This document shows positions 54,715 through 63,028 of a stretch of DNA of 63,028 nucleotides, one piece after another. Each line of letters begins with the position of its first letter. Position 1 is the stretch's first letter. Source of the DNA: an uncultured Phocaeicola sp. (GTDB lineage Bacteria > Bacteroidota > Bacteroidia > Bacteroidales > Bacteroidaceae); assembly GCA_944321015.1 (NCBI GenBank), contig CALUJS010000011.1:1-63028 (forward strand), read 5' to 3'. The notes under the pieces are model-generated. The model worked only from the letters and a program-made list of their open reading frames with translations, made no database searches and was not told the DNA's origin. Both the position numbers and the translations under genes were made by a program.

Positions 54715-55058
54715 CCGAGAAGGGAGGTGGGTAGACATATATTGAAAGGCGTTTACTTGACGTCTTGTCTTCACAATTCAAACTTCGCAACTTTGAAAAC
54801 CAATAGGAAAGACGGGGCAACGGTAGATGTCTACGGATGTGTATATTTACCTGACCGACCACAAGTGTGTCAGGTCATATTCATATCGGCGTGGGCTTCT
54901 GCGTTGCTTATCCTCTATTGGTGGGCAATGCGAAGGCCTGAATTGTGGGATAAGCGACAGGTACAGTTCCCACGCTTTTTGTATATATGCCTGATATGTA
55001 GTATAACACATCTTTTTAAAAACAACTCTGTAGCGGGAACTTGCAGACATCAAACATT
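54715..55058 (+). ncRNA. Structured 5' leader, candidate cis-regulatory RNA
   Basis: Visible helices: GTAGACA at 54731-54737 with 54828-54834; ACCTGAC at 54849-54855 with 54869-54875; and a nested stem GCGTGGG at 54889-54895 with 54969-54975 enclosing an 11-bp stem (54903-54913 with 54948-54958, GTTGCTTATCC). The nested stem is followed directly by TTTTTG, so it can terminate transcription about 80 nt before the gene. Together this resembles an attenuator or riboswitch. No known class is recognised. Confidence 0.5.
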
Positions 55059-57332
55059 ATGCAAACAATCAAACGATTCCCCGTTACACGGGCATGGACT
55101 AATCTGTGGAAGGCTATTCTGCTTTCCGTTCTTTGCATCACAAATTATTCTTGCAGCAACGAACTGCACATGACGTTCCCCGAAGGCCCGGCCGGAAAAT
55201 CAGCCTACGAAGTCTGAGTAGAGGCTGTAAACAACGGCGAAATAGACTGGCCGGAAAATCGTACTGACATCAACAACTTCTTTCTCTACCTGAAAGGAGA
55301 AGACGGACAAAACGGCAAAAGCGCTTATGAAATCTGGTTGGAAGAGGTAGAAAAGGGACTCGACGACCCGCATAATCCGGGACAGAAATGGCCGGCCGAT
55401 GAAACCGAGCTGAACGACTTCTGGTATTATCTGACCGGGGCCGACGGACAAAACGGCGTTACGCCCAACATCGGAGAGAACGGCAACTGGTGGGTTGGCG
55501 ACGAGGACACCGGCGTGCCCGCGCAAGGAGAAGACGGAAACAACGGCCTCACACCCAACATCGGACAGAACGGCAACTGGTGGATTGGCGACGAAGACAC
55601 TGGCGTGCCCGCACAAGGAGAAGACGGAAACAACGGCCTCACGCCCAACATCGGAGAGAACGGAAACTGGTGGATTGGCGACGAGGACACCGGCGTGCCC
55701 GCACAAGGAGAAGACGGAAAGAACGGCCTCACACCCAACATCGGACAGAACGGGAACTGGTGGATTGGCGGTAAAGACACCGACATACCCGCACAAGGAG
55801 AAGACGGAGACGAGGGTACTCCCGGCGATAACGGACTGAGCGCCTACGAACTGTGGAAAATAGAGGTGGCCAACGGCACTGCCATAAAGAACGACAAACC
55901 ATGGCCCGAAGACAAGACCACCATCAGTGATTTCTGGGAATTTCTGCGCGGTGAGGACGGCAAAGACGGCAACGACGGCGACGACGGAGAAACCGTCATC
56001 GTAGAAGGCCGGTTCAATGTCATCGCCTACCGAACCAACCTGGAAAACAAAGAATACGTAAACTGGCCGGACGGCACGCTTACCTTCAAAGTCTACGACA
56101 AACAACAGCATGCAGCGGCCCAAGGAACCAAAGTCATCATCAACGGGCTCGTCGACGCCGAGAACACAGAGTTCACGGTAGGCGAAGACGGCTTGATAAA
56201 CATCCCCAAGCAATACCTCCCCGAAGCCGACATTACGACTACCGCACAAGTCAAGACTCCGGACATGACGGCCTTTGAAGAAACGCCAAAGAACACCCTG
56301 GTCTCGGCACGCATCGACACAAAAATCGTGCTCCAGGAAGTCGGAGACCTGAAATCAGGAATCACATCGCCGCTGCAACTGTCGCTGATGGACAGAAACG
56401 GAACGACGGTGCCATGTCTCAACATCTACTTCAAAGTGCTCCGGAAAGTAGGAAAGGACGGCGAATGGGAAGCCATCCCCGACTATGTGGGAGCCACCAC
56501 CAAAGACGTTTACCTGTACACCTACGATGACGAAAATGCCACCATCGACGAAAACGCCCAAGGCGAGAAACTGCCTGCGCCCAACCGCAGCATCATCGAC
56601 ATCAGCGATTGGAGCACCTGTCTGACCCAGATACAGCGAAAAGTCATCGCCACCGGCGAAAATAAAATCGACGCGGACAAAATACCCGCCACCGACATCT
56701 GGGAGAACGGAACGAAAGACAGCAAACGCTATGTCACCATCGGCATGGACAACTGCTATGGAGACAATCCGAAAATAGAAGCCCGCATACAGATGAGACC
56801 GGCACAATATGCTCCGCTGCTGAAAAGCATGACCCAGATAGGAGATGAGACCTCCTCGCCCGGAGGACAAAAGATGGTTTACCTGAAAGGAACGTTCGAC
56901 ACAGACATGGTGGAGGAAAGCCTGTGCTTCGTCCAGAACTACACGAAACAGGAAACAACCACGGGCAACATCGACACTTACGTTCCGGTCAACATGACAG
57001 ATGAAGACTTCAAGTCAAACGAGCTGTTGCAGGTGAGCTTTACCAAAGACAAGGACAACGTGGTAGCCGATGCCGTAACCATGGAAAGCGGGAAAGAATC
57101 AATGTTTAAGATTGACAACGTCTGGCTGCAATCGATGGTATCCATCAAAGTCTTGTTCGGAAGCGGCAGAATATCGCAGAGCATCAACTTCTATCCGCTC
57201 AGCCAGTTTGGCGTGGTGGAAGACCAAGACGGGGACGGCACCGTGAACTATCGCACGTATAAAAACGACACCCATCCTGTCTATTCAGACTACAGCATCA
57301 CAGTAAACAAAGAACAACCACAAAACAACTAA
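55059..57332 (+). pseudogene. Collagen-like surface lipoprotein, broken by an in-frame TGA
   Basis: From ATG 55059 the frame gives a lipoprotein signal peptide (lipobox NYSC, Cys34) and runs 757 codons to 57332 with one stop, TGA at 55215-55217. The repeats downstream show SAYEIW and SAYELW where this one has SAYEV followed by TGA, so the stop replaces a TGG tryptophan codon. The protein has three such SAYE-type modules, four exact 30-residue repeats (GLTPNIGENGNWWIGDEDTG type) and a globular C-terminal part of about 500 residues. Function unknown. It is likely surface exposed and associated with the OmpA gene 12 bases on. A TTG at 55338 could restart translation, but without a signal peptide. 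Confidence 0.75.
55455..55814 (+). repeat. Four 90-bp coding tandem repeats
   Basis: Copies begin at 55455, 55545, 55635 and 55725 and encode a 30-residue unit with NIGENGNWWIGDEDTGVPAQ. They are nearly identical at DNA level, so the copy number can change by recombination. Confidence 0.85.
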
Positions 57333-57344
57333 CGCACGACGCAC

Positions 57345-58511
57345 ATGAAACGAAAACTATACATCGCCCTTTTGCTTTCCTTGGCCGCACTGCCGACCCC
57401 GGCCCAAGAAGAGACCGACAAGAACGAGACAAAAGCCTGGGAACTAGGTTTGGGCGGCACCGTTTTCCAGTTTAGCCGGGTAGGATTCAGCAACTTCAGC
57501 CAACCGGCAAACGGATACACTTTCGACCTCGACCTGAACCACGCCGTATGGGGCGGAAGCCTCTATGCCGCCCGCGAGCTGAACAAGCACTTCTATCTGG
57601 ACCTGCAAGGCAGCTTCGGGCTGACCAACAAGTCCATAGACCGGAAGACCAGGCTGATGACCATGGTCGGAGCCGGACTGCAATGGCGGCTGGGAGAATA
57701 CTTCAAGTCAAGCTATGTCGACCCCTACTTGCGCGCCGGCATCAACTACATGTACAAAGACTTTCAAATACGTTACGACGGAAGCGAAGGGACGGCTCCC
57801 GACGAAATGTCGTGGATACTGTCCAACTACGGCAACAAGGAAGGACACGACAGAAAACATCTGGCGCCGATCGCCCTGGGCGGAGGCATAAACTTCTGGC
57901 TGAACGATCGCATCGGGGTCGGACTGCAGGCCGACTATCTGCTCATGCCGCATAAAAACGTCGCAAACTCGCTGCAAGGTTCGGCACGCATCATGTGGCG
58001 CATCGGAGGAAAATCGAAAAAGCCACGCCCCGTGGTGCAATACGTCGAAAAGCCCGTGGAAAGGATAGTGGAAAAAGTCGTGGAGAAGATTGTGGAAAAA
58101 CCGGCAGCGCCGACAACCGACCAAAGTCTCATCGGACTGTTTGACCAGATCTATTTCGACTTTGACAGCCATGAGATTACCCCGGAATCGGGAAAAATAC
58201 TGGATAAGATAGCTGCGCTGTTCCTCCAAGACACCACACGCCGCTACCTGATAACCGGACAAACCGACGCACGCGGTTCGTCGGCTTACAACCAACGCCT
58301 GTCAGAAGCCCGCGCCCGGGCCATTGTCAACGCATTGGCCGAACGAGGCTGTCCGAAAGACATGATGAAATGGAGGGGCGTAGGCAAGAAGATTGCCATC
58401 GCCACGCCCGAGGCTCCCAATCAGACACGACGCGGCGACCGGAAAACGACAGTGGAACTCATAACAAACCCGGACTATTGGGAATGCATCCCGACTCCGA
58501 AGGCCGATTAG
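57345..58511 (+). CDS. OmpA-family outer membrane protein
   Basis: A 388-residue protein with a signal peptide (about 1-20, ending PAQ), a beta-rich barrel-like N-terminal part (about 25-215), a VEKPVERIVEKVVEKIVEKP linker and a C-terminal OmpA domain (about 265-375). The peptidoglycan-binding part has IYFDFDSHEITPESGKILDK, and SSAYNQRLSEARARAIVNAL. It probably anchors the outer membrane to the cell wall and may hold the lipoprotein encoded just upstream. Confidence 0.92.
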   Translation: MKRKLYIALLLSLAALPTPAQEETDKNETKAWELGLGGTVFQFSRVGFSNFSQPANGYTFDLDLNHAVWGGSLYAARELNKHFYLDLQGSFGLTNKSIDRKTRLMTMVGAGLQWRLGEYFKSSYVDPYLRAGINYMYKDFQIRYDGSEGTAPDEMSWILSNYGNKEGHDRKHLAPIALGGGINFWLNDRIGVGLQADYLLMPHKNVANSLQGSARIMWRIGGKSKKPRPVVQYVEKPVERIVEKVVEKIVEKPAAPTTDQSLIGLFDQIYFDFDSHEITPESGKILDKIAALFLQDTTRRYLITGQTDARGSSAYNQRLSEARARAIVNALAERGCPKDMMKWRGVGKKIAIATPEAPNQTRRGDRKTTVELITNPDYWECIPTPKAD

Positions 58512-58570
58512 GCATTCGCCGGCTCAAACGTCCGCTGTTTTCCCAACCGGACACAGCGTAACTGCAACAC

Positions 58571-58610
58571 AAAGGGGGTGTGTCAAAATTCGATTCTGAC
58601 ACACCCCTTT
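58571..58610 (+). terminator. Hairpin terminator after the OmpA gene
   Basis: 58571-58585 pairs with 58597-58610, GGGTGTGTCA with its complement, with a one-base bulge in the G run. A T-rich tail (TTTCAATTTT) follows. Confidence 0.7.
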
Positions 58611-58684
58611 CAATTTTCCCAAGTCCGCTCGGGCAAACGGTCAAGAAATATGGCGCGCAAGGCGCGAATGACCGGCGAAGCCGA

Positions 58685-58772
58685 GACGCTCAGCAGCGGA
58701 ATATTGTCCGCTCATGTCCGGACATATGCACGCTCGCGCCCGTCCATATGCGCGCTCACGAGCGGACATATC
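58685..58772. repeat. 22-bp dyad tandem array, site 7 (3 good units plus flanking degenerate ones)
   Basis: CATATG at 58723 and 58745, CATATC at 58767, all 22 bp apart. A shifted AATATTG unit precedes them. The unit at 58729-58750 (CACGCTCGCGCCCGTCCATA) is close to the ideal. Confidence 0.82.
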
Positions 58773-58818
58773 CACGCTTACGGCGAATGACGTCGGGGAT
58801 TATCCGGCCCGCCGCCCG

Positions 58819-61800
58819 TCAATCGGCCATCACACTCCGACGATTGATGTCCACCACAAAGCTGACATCCTCCATCTTGGCCAGCAGCTCGTTCGAATCG
58901 GTCTCCAGCTTATACTCCATCTCGTCCCGATAAAGCGGAATAACCTGATAGAAGTTGACTTCCTCGCCATTGGGCAAGGTGCACACGCCACTCTCCTCGC
59001 CCATCTGCGAACCGACAAGCATGGCCGCACACAAGTCGGTATTCTCGGCATACGGGACTTGATTGTCAGTGGTGTGCCCCCACCCCAGCCAAGTGTCGGC
59101 ATCGATGGGCAGACGGGCAAGCGACTTCAACAGACGCACAGGCCAATAGTTCTTTTCATCCTCAAAGGCCTCCGGACTCACTTTCCAGTCCGACGGCAGC
59201 GCAATGGCCAGCTCGGCACGTTCCAACTTATATTCGGCCAGTTCCCCGGGCACGTTCATCCTGTGCGCGCCCATTCCCATGGTCACCAGCGAATAATAAT
59301 CGCGCTCCGGCGTGGGAGTGACCACACAGATATCCACATGAATATCAGGCGAAATCAGCTCGTGGAACACGTTATCAAACTTACCGAAATGGCGTTCGAT
59401 GTGCCGCTCCACGGCATTCATTTCATCTTCGGTATAATATTCCGCATGCAGAATATCTCCCGAAAGCGCAGCTTCGCCTTCGCCGGATTCGGCCTCAGGT
59501 TTCTTCACCACCCCGTTTTCATCGACTTCAAGGCGGAAGTACTCGCCTTCCTTGCCCTCTATGCGGTAGAGCAGACTGACATTGTAATTCAGCTCCATCC
59601 ACACCGAATCCAGCGTGCCGGCTTCTCCCTTCGGCCCGCTCGCCCGGAGCCAACGGCCGTCGTCTATCCGCTCGCGCTGCGTCCGGAGCCAGTCGAGTCT
59701 CATCTTCGACAATCCGGCTTCATTCATCTGGAAGATGATATCTACCTGCCGGCCTTGCACCATGCGGGGGAAATGACAGTAAGGAGCGTTCCGGACGTAA
59801 CGGGCCTCATCCGGTTCAAACAGCCGTTTGAAAGCCGCCAGGCCCTCTTCATCAGTCGTTATGCAACTGATGGAGCACGCCTTTTCGTCGGCATCCTCGG
59901 CCAGGCCTTCCTGCAGCTTGCGGTCCTCGCCCGGGTCTATCCAGTGGTATTCCATCCGTTCGATGGAAGCGCCTTCCTCGATTTCCCGCCCCAGCGTGAG
60001 AAACTCGTAATCGCCGGGAACCAGCTTCAGGCCCTTCTTTACGGCCTCCAGCGCTCCCTGTTTGTCGCCGAAATGGCTCCGCAACTTTCCTACCTGAAGC
60101 CATATCCACGGATAGTCGGGTTCTTCCTCCGCACCACGTTCGGCATACCGACGGGCCTCCTCCAGCCGCCCGCAATACGTCAGGGCTGCCGAATAGCGGT
60201 AATACCACGTGCCGCATCCCGCCGCATTGTGTTCCGAAGCAGGCATCCACTGCGCCGCGCGGTAATAGAACTCATACTGGTCCACATTGATGCAGGCATA
60301 AGCCATCCACAAAGCTATCTGCAAGTCTTCGCTCGCCTGACGCTTGGTGAACCGCTTGGCCGCCACGCCGTCGGCAATGAACTTCTCCAGATAGTTCAGC
60401 ATCTTATAGAAATAGCTGGCAACACCCTCTTGATAGGACTCCAGGGTGCGGATGTCGTCAGGCGAGAGCAAGGAGCCTGTTTCCTCATTGATTTGCGGCA
60501 CGACGGAGGGGTCGTCGTCCTCTTCCTCATCGTCCCGCTTGCTGTTCCACAACCGGACAGAGAACACATCGCGACGGAAAGAGTGGAAAATGCCCCAAGG
60601 AAGGCCCGACTCCATGAAAATCCCGGCCGCCGCATCCAACACGGCCTGAAGGTCCCAAGCCATAAAGTCAATATAGACATAACGCGTGCCGACGGCTCCG
60701 CCAATACTGAGAAAAGCATCGCTTCCGGCTTTGTCTCCTATCTTCCGGGCTAGTTCGTCCCTATAATCCAGAACCGCCTGCCGGTCATTCTCGCCTTCCG
60801 GCAGCAGATAGACAAAGAATCCCGGCACAATGCCCTGAGCATGATATTCATCCATCATGTCGCTCTCGTCTCGCATATACTCATTGATGGCAATGGGCAG
60901 ACGACTCGAACCGGCATACACATCCATGCGCAAATCGAAATCAGTCTCTTTGGTCGGCGTCAGCTGATAGGCCAGATAGCTGTTATCCAGCAACTCGCGC
61001 GCGTCGTTATTGAGATTCAGGTCTATGTCGCGCAGAATCTGGGGAAGCTCGGCAAGCGTGGTGGAAGGTTCGGCCTTCGGCTTGTCGACGACGTTGAACC
61101 CTTCAATCAAGTCTATGGCTGCCACTTCGCCCAACGTCTGATCGGTCAACGTGGAAAGCATCCACCAGGCCCTGTCGCCATTCTCGGCCAGCAAGGAAAG
61201 CAGTTTCTCGCAATACAGCGTCAACGAAACGCGCTTGTCATTGGGCATGTCGACCCACACCGACACGTCTTCGGCCGAAATCTCGTAATCGGCCACATGA
61301 AAAACAGAATCCGGAGACGGCTGACGTCCGACCAATACATTCCAGTTCTTTTGCACGGAGGCCGGGATGTGTTCCTGAAAATAAACCAACGGAAACAGTT
61401 GGGTACGTTTCCCTTCGGGCGATAGGATGAGGTCATATTTCTCTCCGTTAAAGCCCAGTTCAAAGGCGATGTCCGGCAGAGCCATTCTCAGTATGTCACC
61501 ACACCTGGCCACCAGCTCGTCGGCATACTCATCGCGGTCTTCACTGTTCAACATCGTGCGAAACTCGCGCTCGTTTTGCTCAAAGGCAGCCCACGCATCG
61601 GTCACACGCTCGCGGAAACACTGCCGGAAACGAGGCCATGCCAGACGATGACGGCATTCGTCTATCAGCTTTTCCGTATCCTCGTCGCCGGGGCGGGCTT
61701 CCAACGCCTCCTTGAAGTAACGGAGGGCCAGCTCCTCCCGATCCAGATAATAATAGGCATAAGCCATACGGAAATTCCAGCAATGATCGCCCTTGAAATA

Positions 61801-62001
61801 CTCGGCATGAGGTTTCAACAACTCCAAAGCCTTCTCAAAAAGATGTCTGTCATCCACATCGGCCATGTTGTTGTAGGCACGGGCCAACTCGCTGTCCATC
61901 TCCGGCGTACGCTCATCTGCCGGAATATCTTCGATGGTATCGACTATCTTCTGATACTCGCCACGTTCGGTCCACATCTGACATTGTTCCAATAAAGTCA
62001 T
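58819..62001 (-). CDS. Giant TPR protein with C-terminal SUFU domain
   Basis: A 1060-residue soluble protein. Residues 1-125 form TPR-like helices (LDREELALRYFKEALEARPG). Residues about 140-520 are an unrecognised alpha/beta region, with an acidic insertion (DDEEEDDD). A second TPR block is at about 595-680 (GRLEEARRYAERGAEEEPDY). Residues 875-1045 match the suppressor-of-fused family (YYSLVTMGMGAHRMNVPGEL, WPVRLLKSLARLPIDADTWL, NFYQVIPLYRDEM). Bacterial SUFU domains are common as immunity proteins in polymorphic toxin systems. No toxin gene is nearby. Not secreted by sequence. Full length, no frameshift seen. Confidence 0.87.
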   Translation of the reverse strand: MTLLEQCQMWTERGEYQKIVDTIEDIPADERTPEMDSELARAYNNMADVDDRHLFEKALELLKPHAEYFKGDHCWNFRMAYAYYYLDREELALRYFKEALEARPGDEDTEKLIDECRHRLAWPRFRQCFRERVTDAWAAFEQNEREFRTMLNSEDRDEYADELVARCGDILRMALPDIAFELGFNGEKYDLILSPEGKRTQLFPLVYFQEHIPASVQKNWNVLVGRQPSPDSVFHVADYEISAEDVSVWVDMPNDKRVSLTLYCEKLLSLLAENGDRAWWMLSTLTDQTLGEVAAIDLIEGFNVVDKPKAEPSTTLAELPQILRDIDLNLNNDARELLDNSYLAYQLTPTKETDFDLRMDVYAGSSRLPIAINEYMRDESDMMDEYHAQGIVPGFFVYLLPEGENDRQAVLDYRDELARKIGDKAGSDAFLSIGGAVGTRYVYIDFMAWDLQAVLDAAAGIFMESGLPWGIFHSFRRDVFSVRLWNSKRDDEEEDDDPSVVPQINEETGSLLSPDDIRTLESYQEGVASYFYKMLNYLEKFIADGVAAKRFTKRQASEDLQIALWMAYACINVDQYEFYYRAAQWMPASEHNAAGCGTWYYRYSAALTYCGRLEEARRYAERGAEEEPDYPWIWLQVGKLRSHFGDKQGALEAVKKGLKLVPGDYEFLTLGREIEEGASIERMEYHWIDPGEDRKLQEGLAEDADEKACSISCITTDEEGLAAFKRLFEPDEARYVRNAPYCHFPRMVQGRQVDIIFQMNEAGLSKMRLDWLRTQRERIDDGRWLRASGPKGEAGTLDSVWMELNYNVSLLYRIEGKEGEYFRLEVDENGVVKKPEAESGEGEAALSGDILHAEYYTEDEMNAVERHIERHFGKFDNVFHELISPDIHVDICVVTPTPERDYYSLVTMGMGAHRMNVPGELAEYKLERAELAIALPSDWKVSPEAFEDEKNYWPVRLLKSLARLPIDADTWLGWGHTTDNQVPYAENTDLCAAMLVGSQMGEESGVCTLPNGEEVNFYQVIPLYRDEMEYKLETDSNELLAKMEDVSFVVDINRRSVMAD

Positions 62002-62310
62002 TATTCAAATCTCCTATTAATTAAATAATTATACATGATAGTTGTTTCTTCGGCGCGCAAGGAAAATCATAAAGAAACATCCACAGAGCCATGTGACATT
62101 CAGACATAAAGGACAAACGCCCGCGTCGTCCGGCAATTTGCGGCACACAGTCTGCTGCGCCGTGCTGTTCGGTGCGCCAAAGCACTGACCTTATGAATAT
62201 TATCACCTGTACATGTTTCATGTCTATGCACTTTCCAAACGTTGTGACAGACAACAACGTCCTTCCGGCATCCGACACGCCGACAAGCGCATTGCCCAAT
62301 CACAACGCGC

Positions 62311-62318
62311 CAAAGGTA
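62311..62318 (-). promoter_or_regulatory. -7 element (TACCTTTG), probable SUFU-gene promoter
   Basis: A perfect match on the minus strand, about 310 nt before the ATG at 62001. Confidence 0.5.
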
Positions 62319-62372
62319 CGAAAAGAATCGAAACAACAAACCATATGGTTGGAATAATTTGCAAAAAGAAAA

Positions 62373-62403
62373 AAAGCCAACCGCTCACTTCGCGATTGGC
62401 TTT
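62373..62403 (-). terminator. Terminator, minus strand
   Basis: AAAGCCAA at 62373-62380 pairs with 62396-62403. On the minus strand it continues into TTTTTTTCTTTTTG, a strong T tract. It closes the pseudogene transcript. Confidence 0.75.
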
Positions 62404-62414
62404 CTGTTTTCAAA

Positions 62415-62436
62415 GTGGTGCCACCAGGAATTCCCG
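62415..62436 (-). other. tRNA 3'-end-like stretch, possible integration scar
   Basis: On the minus strand GGAATTCCTGGTGGCACCAC resembles the last bases of a tRNA gene (acceptor end TGGTGGCACCA with encoded CCA). The rest of a tRNA is absent. It sits between the pseudogene end and its terminator. Fragments of tRNA ends are common at integrase attachment sites. This is a weak call. Confidence 0.3.
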
Positions 62437-62450
62437 GAATAGTCCATCCT

Positions 62451-63028
62451 TTATTCCATAATTTGCCAATATCCTTGTTTCCTGCCTCCTACACGTTTCA
62501 GCAAGCCAAGCTCTTGAAGGCGGGAAAGGTTGTACTTTACGCCATCCTCTGTAATGTTAGAAAGGCTTTCGCTTATCTCTTTTCTGGTCGCTTCCGGATG
62601 TCCTTTTAAGAATGACAGTATAGCTTGCTGTTGTTCCGTCAGGTTTTGTATGGCTTTTTGGGTAGTCTTTTGGGTAGTTTTCTGGTCGCTTTGGGTAGTT
62701 GCCCTTTCCGGATACTCAAACTTAAAGGTTGTCCAGATACCTGAAGCATCATAGCGGAACTCCGGTGTGGAAAATCCGTCATTTTGGCAAGCTGTGATGA
62801 TACGCTCAATACCGCGTCCCCATGCCTCAATCTCACCTGCACGGAAGAATGTGTTGGCAATATCCGGATTGTAAGGCATACTCCGATGTGAGAAGACGAA
62901 TATCCTCCATCAGTTTCTTGGCATCCTGCATCGCCATTATCCTTTACGCCTACATAAAGGACACCGCCTTGTGCATTGGCAAAGCCACAAATCCATTTCT
63001 GGTATTCGTCGCGCCAAGATTCTTTGAA
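62451..63028 (-). pseudogene. Decayed AlbA-type (Schlafen-like) ATP-binding protein, partial
   Basis: Three fragments of one family appear in three frames. Reading leftward from 63028: FKESWRDEYQKWICGFANAQ GG (AlbA_2 start), then in another frame DAKKLMEDI, then in a third frame HRSMPYNPDIANTFFRAGE and EAWGRGIERIITACQ. The last piece runs to a winged-helix end (LTEQQQAILSFLKGHPEATR) at 62451. The about 300-residue middle is missing, so deletion and frameshift have destroyed the gene. Its beginning lies outside the window. Confidence 0.7.

Larger units (their letters stand above)
54550..55058. other. Intergenic region with structured leader
   Basis: 509 bp between the DUF454 gene and the lipoprotein gene. 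It holds a promoter (54696-54703) and a transcribed leader of about 350 nt with several helices. Open frames here are short and conflict with the base-paired structure. Confidence 0.6.
58512..58818. other. Convergent intergenic region with terminator and array
   Basis: About 307 bp between the OmpA gene and the leftward SUFU gene, with a hairpin (58571-58610) and the 22-bp array (58685-58772). No gene is seen. Confidence 0.65.
62002..62450. other. Intergenic region, minus-strand promoter and terminator
   Basis: 449 bp upstream of the SUFU gene. It holds its probable promoter (62311-62318), a leader of about 300 nt without convincing coding frame, a terminator (62373-62403) for the pseudogene to the right, and a short tRNA-end-like stretch (62415-62436). 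Confidence 0.55.

Noticed and set aside
54727..55173. 148-codon frame in the leader of the lipoprotein gene
   Set aside because: It runs through the base-paired leader and overlaps the signal peptide of the lipoprotein in another frame. The RNA structure explains the region better. I cannot fully exclude a short leader peptide at its start.
55215..55217. TGA as selenocysteine codon
   Set aside because: The equivalent position in sister modules is Trp, and no selenoprotein family or SECIS-like hairpin is seen immediately after the codon.
58714..60753. 679-codon plus-strand frame opposite the SUFU gene
   Set aside because: It begins inside the 22-bp array and mirrors the SUFU gene in antisense. 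No domain is recognisable.
62021..62299. 92-codon minus-strand frame in the SUFU leader
   Set aside because: It needs a TTG start, lacks any family resemblance and sits within 20 nt of the -7 box. Evidence is too weak to list it as a gene.

Overview
The window reads as a chromosome segment of a Bacteroidales species, most like Bacteroidaceae, with moderately high GC. The evidence is the gene order (thrS-infC-rpmI-rplT preceded by ruvX-def-TPR; exbB-exbD-exbD-tonB-PstS-like-TPR; tsaB-DUF4290-murA-rimM-M23-dxr-rseP), a SusC/SusD pair under an ECF sigma/FecR pair, and many copies of the Bacteroidetes -7 promoter element TAnnTTTG, several with a TTG about 20 nt upstream. I saw no rRNA genes, intact tRNA genes, CRISPR arrays or complete insertion sequences. 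Species is not assignable by eye.

Layout. 0.5-5 kb: muramic acid salvage (MurK-like kinase plus MurQ), a SIMPL protein, and rpsA. 5-7.5 kb: rnz followed by an ECF sigma factor, a one-TM protein and a CpxP-like periplasmic protein. 7.7-10.4 kb: an unrecognised secreted protein and a two-component system. 10.5-17.3 kb: metG, a DUF3783 protein and four glycan genes (GT-like, Wzx-like flippase, HIRRTDN-type GT, WbsX-like). 17.5-24.3 kb: a minus-strand envelope/housekeeping operon. 24.6-32.8 kb: ECF sigma, FecR, SusC with STN domain, SusD and a TlpA-like lipoprotein. 32.9-36.7 kb: a candidate small RNA, a coiled-coil lipoprotein, rsmI, glycerate kinase and recR. 36.7-41.2 kb: a small membrane protein, GNAT, a holin-like/YtxH trio, a TIR-Sel1 protein and a SPOR lipoprotein. 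41.4-47.9 kb: ruvX, def, TPR, thrS, infC, rpmI and rplT. 48.6-54.5 kb: the TonB energising operon, a TPR protein and a DUF454 protein. 54.7-58.5 kb: a structured leader, a surface lipoprotein gene broken by one in-frame TGA, and an OmpA-family protein. 58.8-63 kb: a 1060-residue TPR/SUFU protein and a decayed AlbA-type gene at the window edge.

The most unexplained signal is not a gene. Seven intergenic sites (about 220, 7570, 17300, 25280, 38750, 48020 and 58690) each carry three to five tandem copies of a 22-bp unit phased exactly by 22 bp. The ideal unit has dyad symmetry around both CATATG and CGCTCGCGAGCG. There are no spacers and no coding potential, and the sites are spaced about 7 to 14 kb apart. 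This looks like a dispersed protein-binding or architectural array.

Other points: a promoter-to-terminator orphan unit (33110 to 32853, minus) that looks like a small RNA; a leader at 54696-55058 with a terminator-like nested stem; MurA with Asp instead of the catalytic Cys; a TIR domain with the catalytic Glu fused to nine Sel1 repeats; and several genes whose -7 element lies only 5-9 nt before the ATG, suggesting near-leaderless mRNAs.
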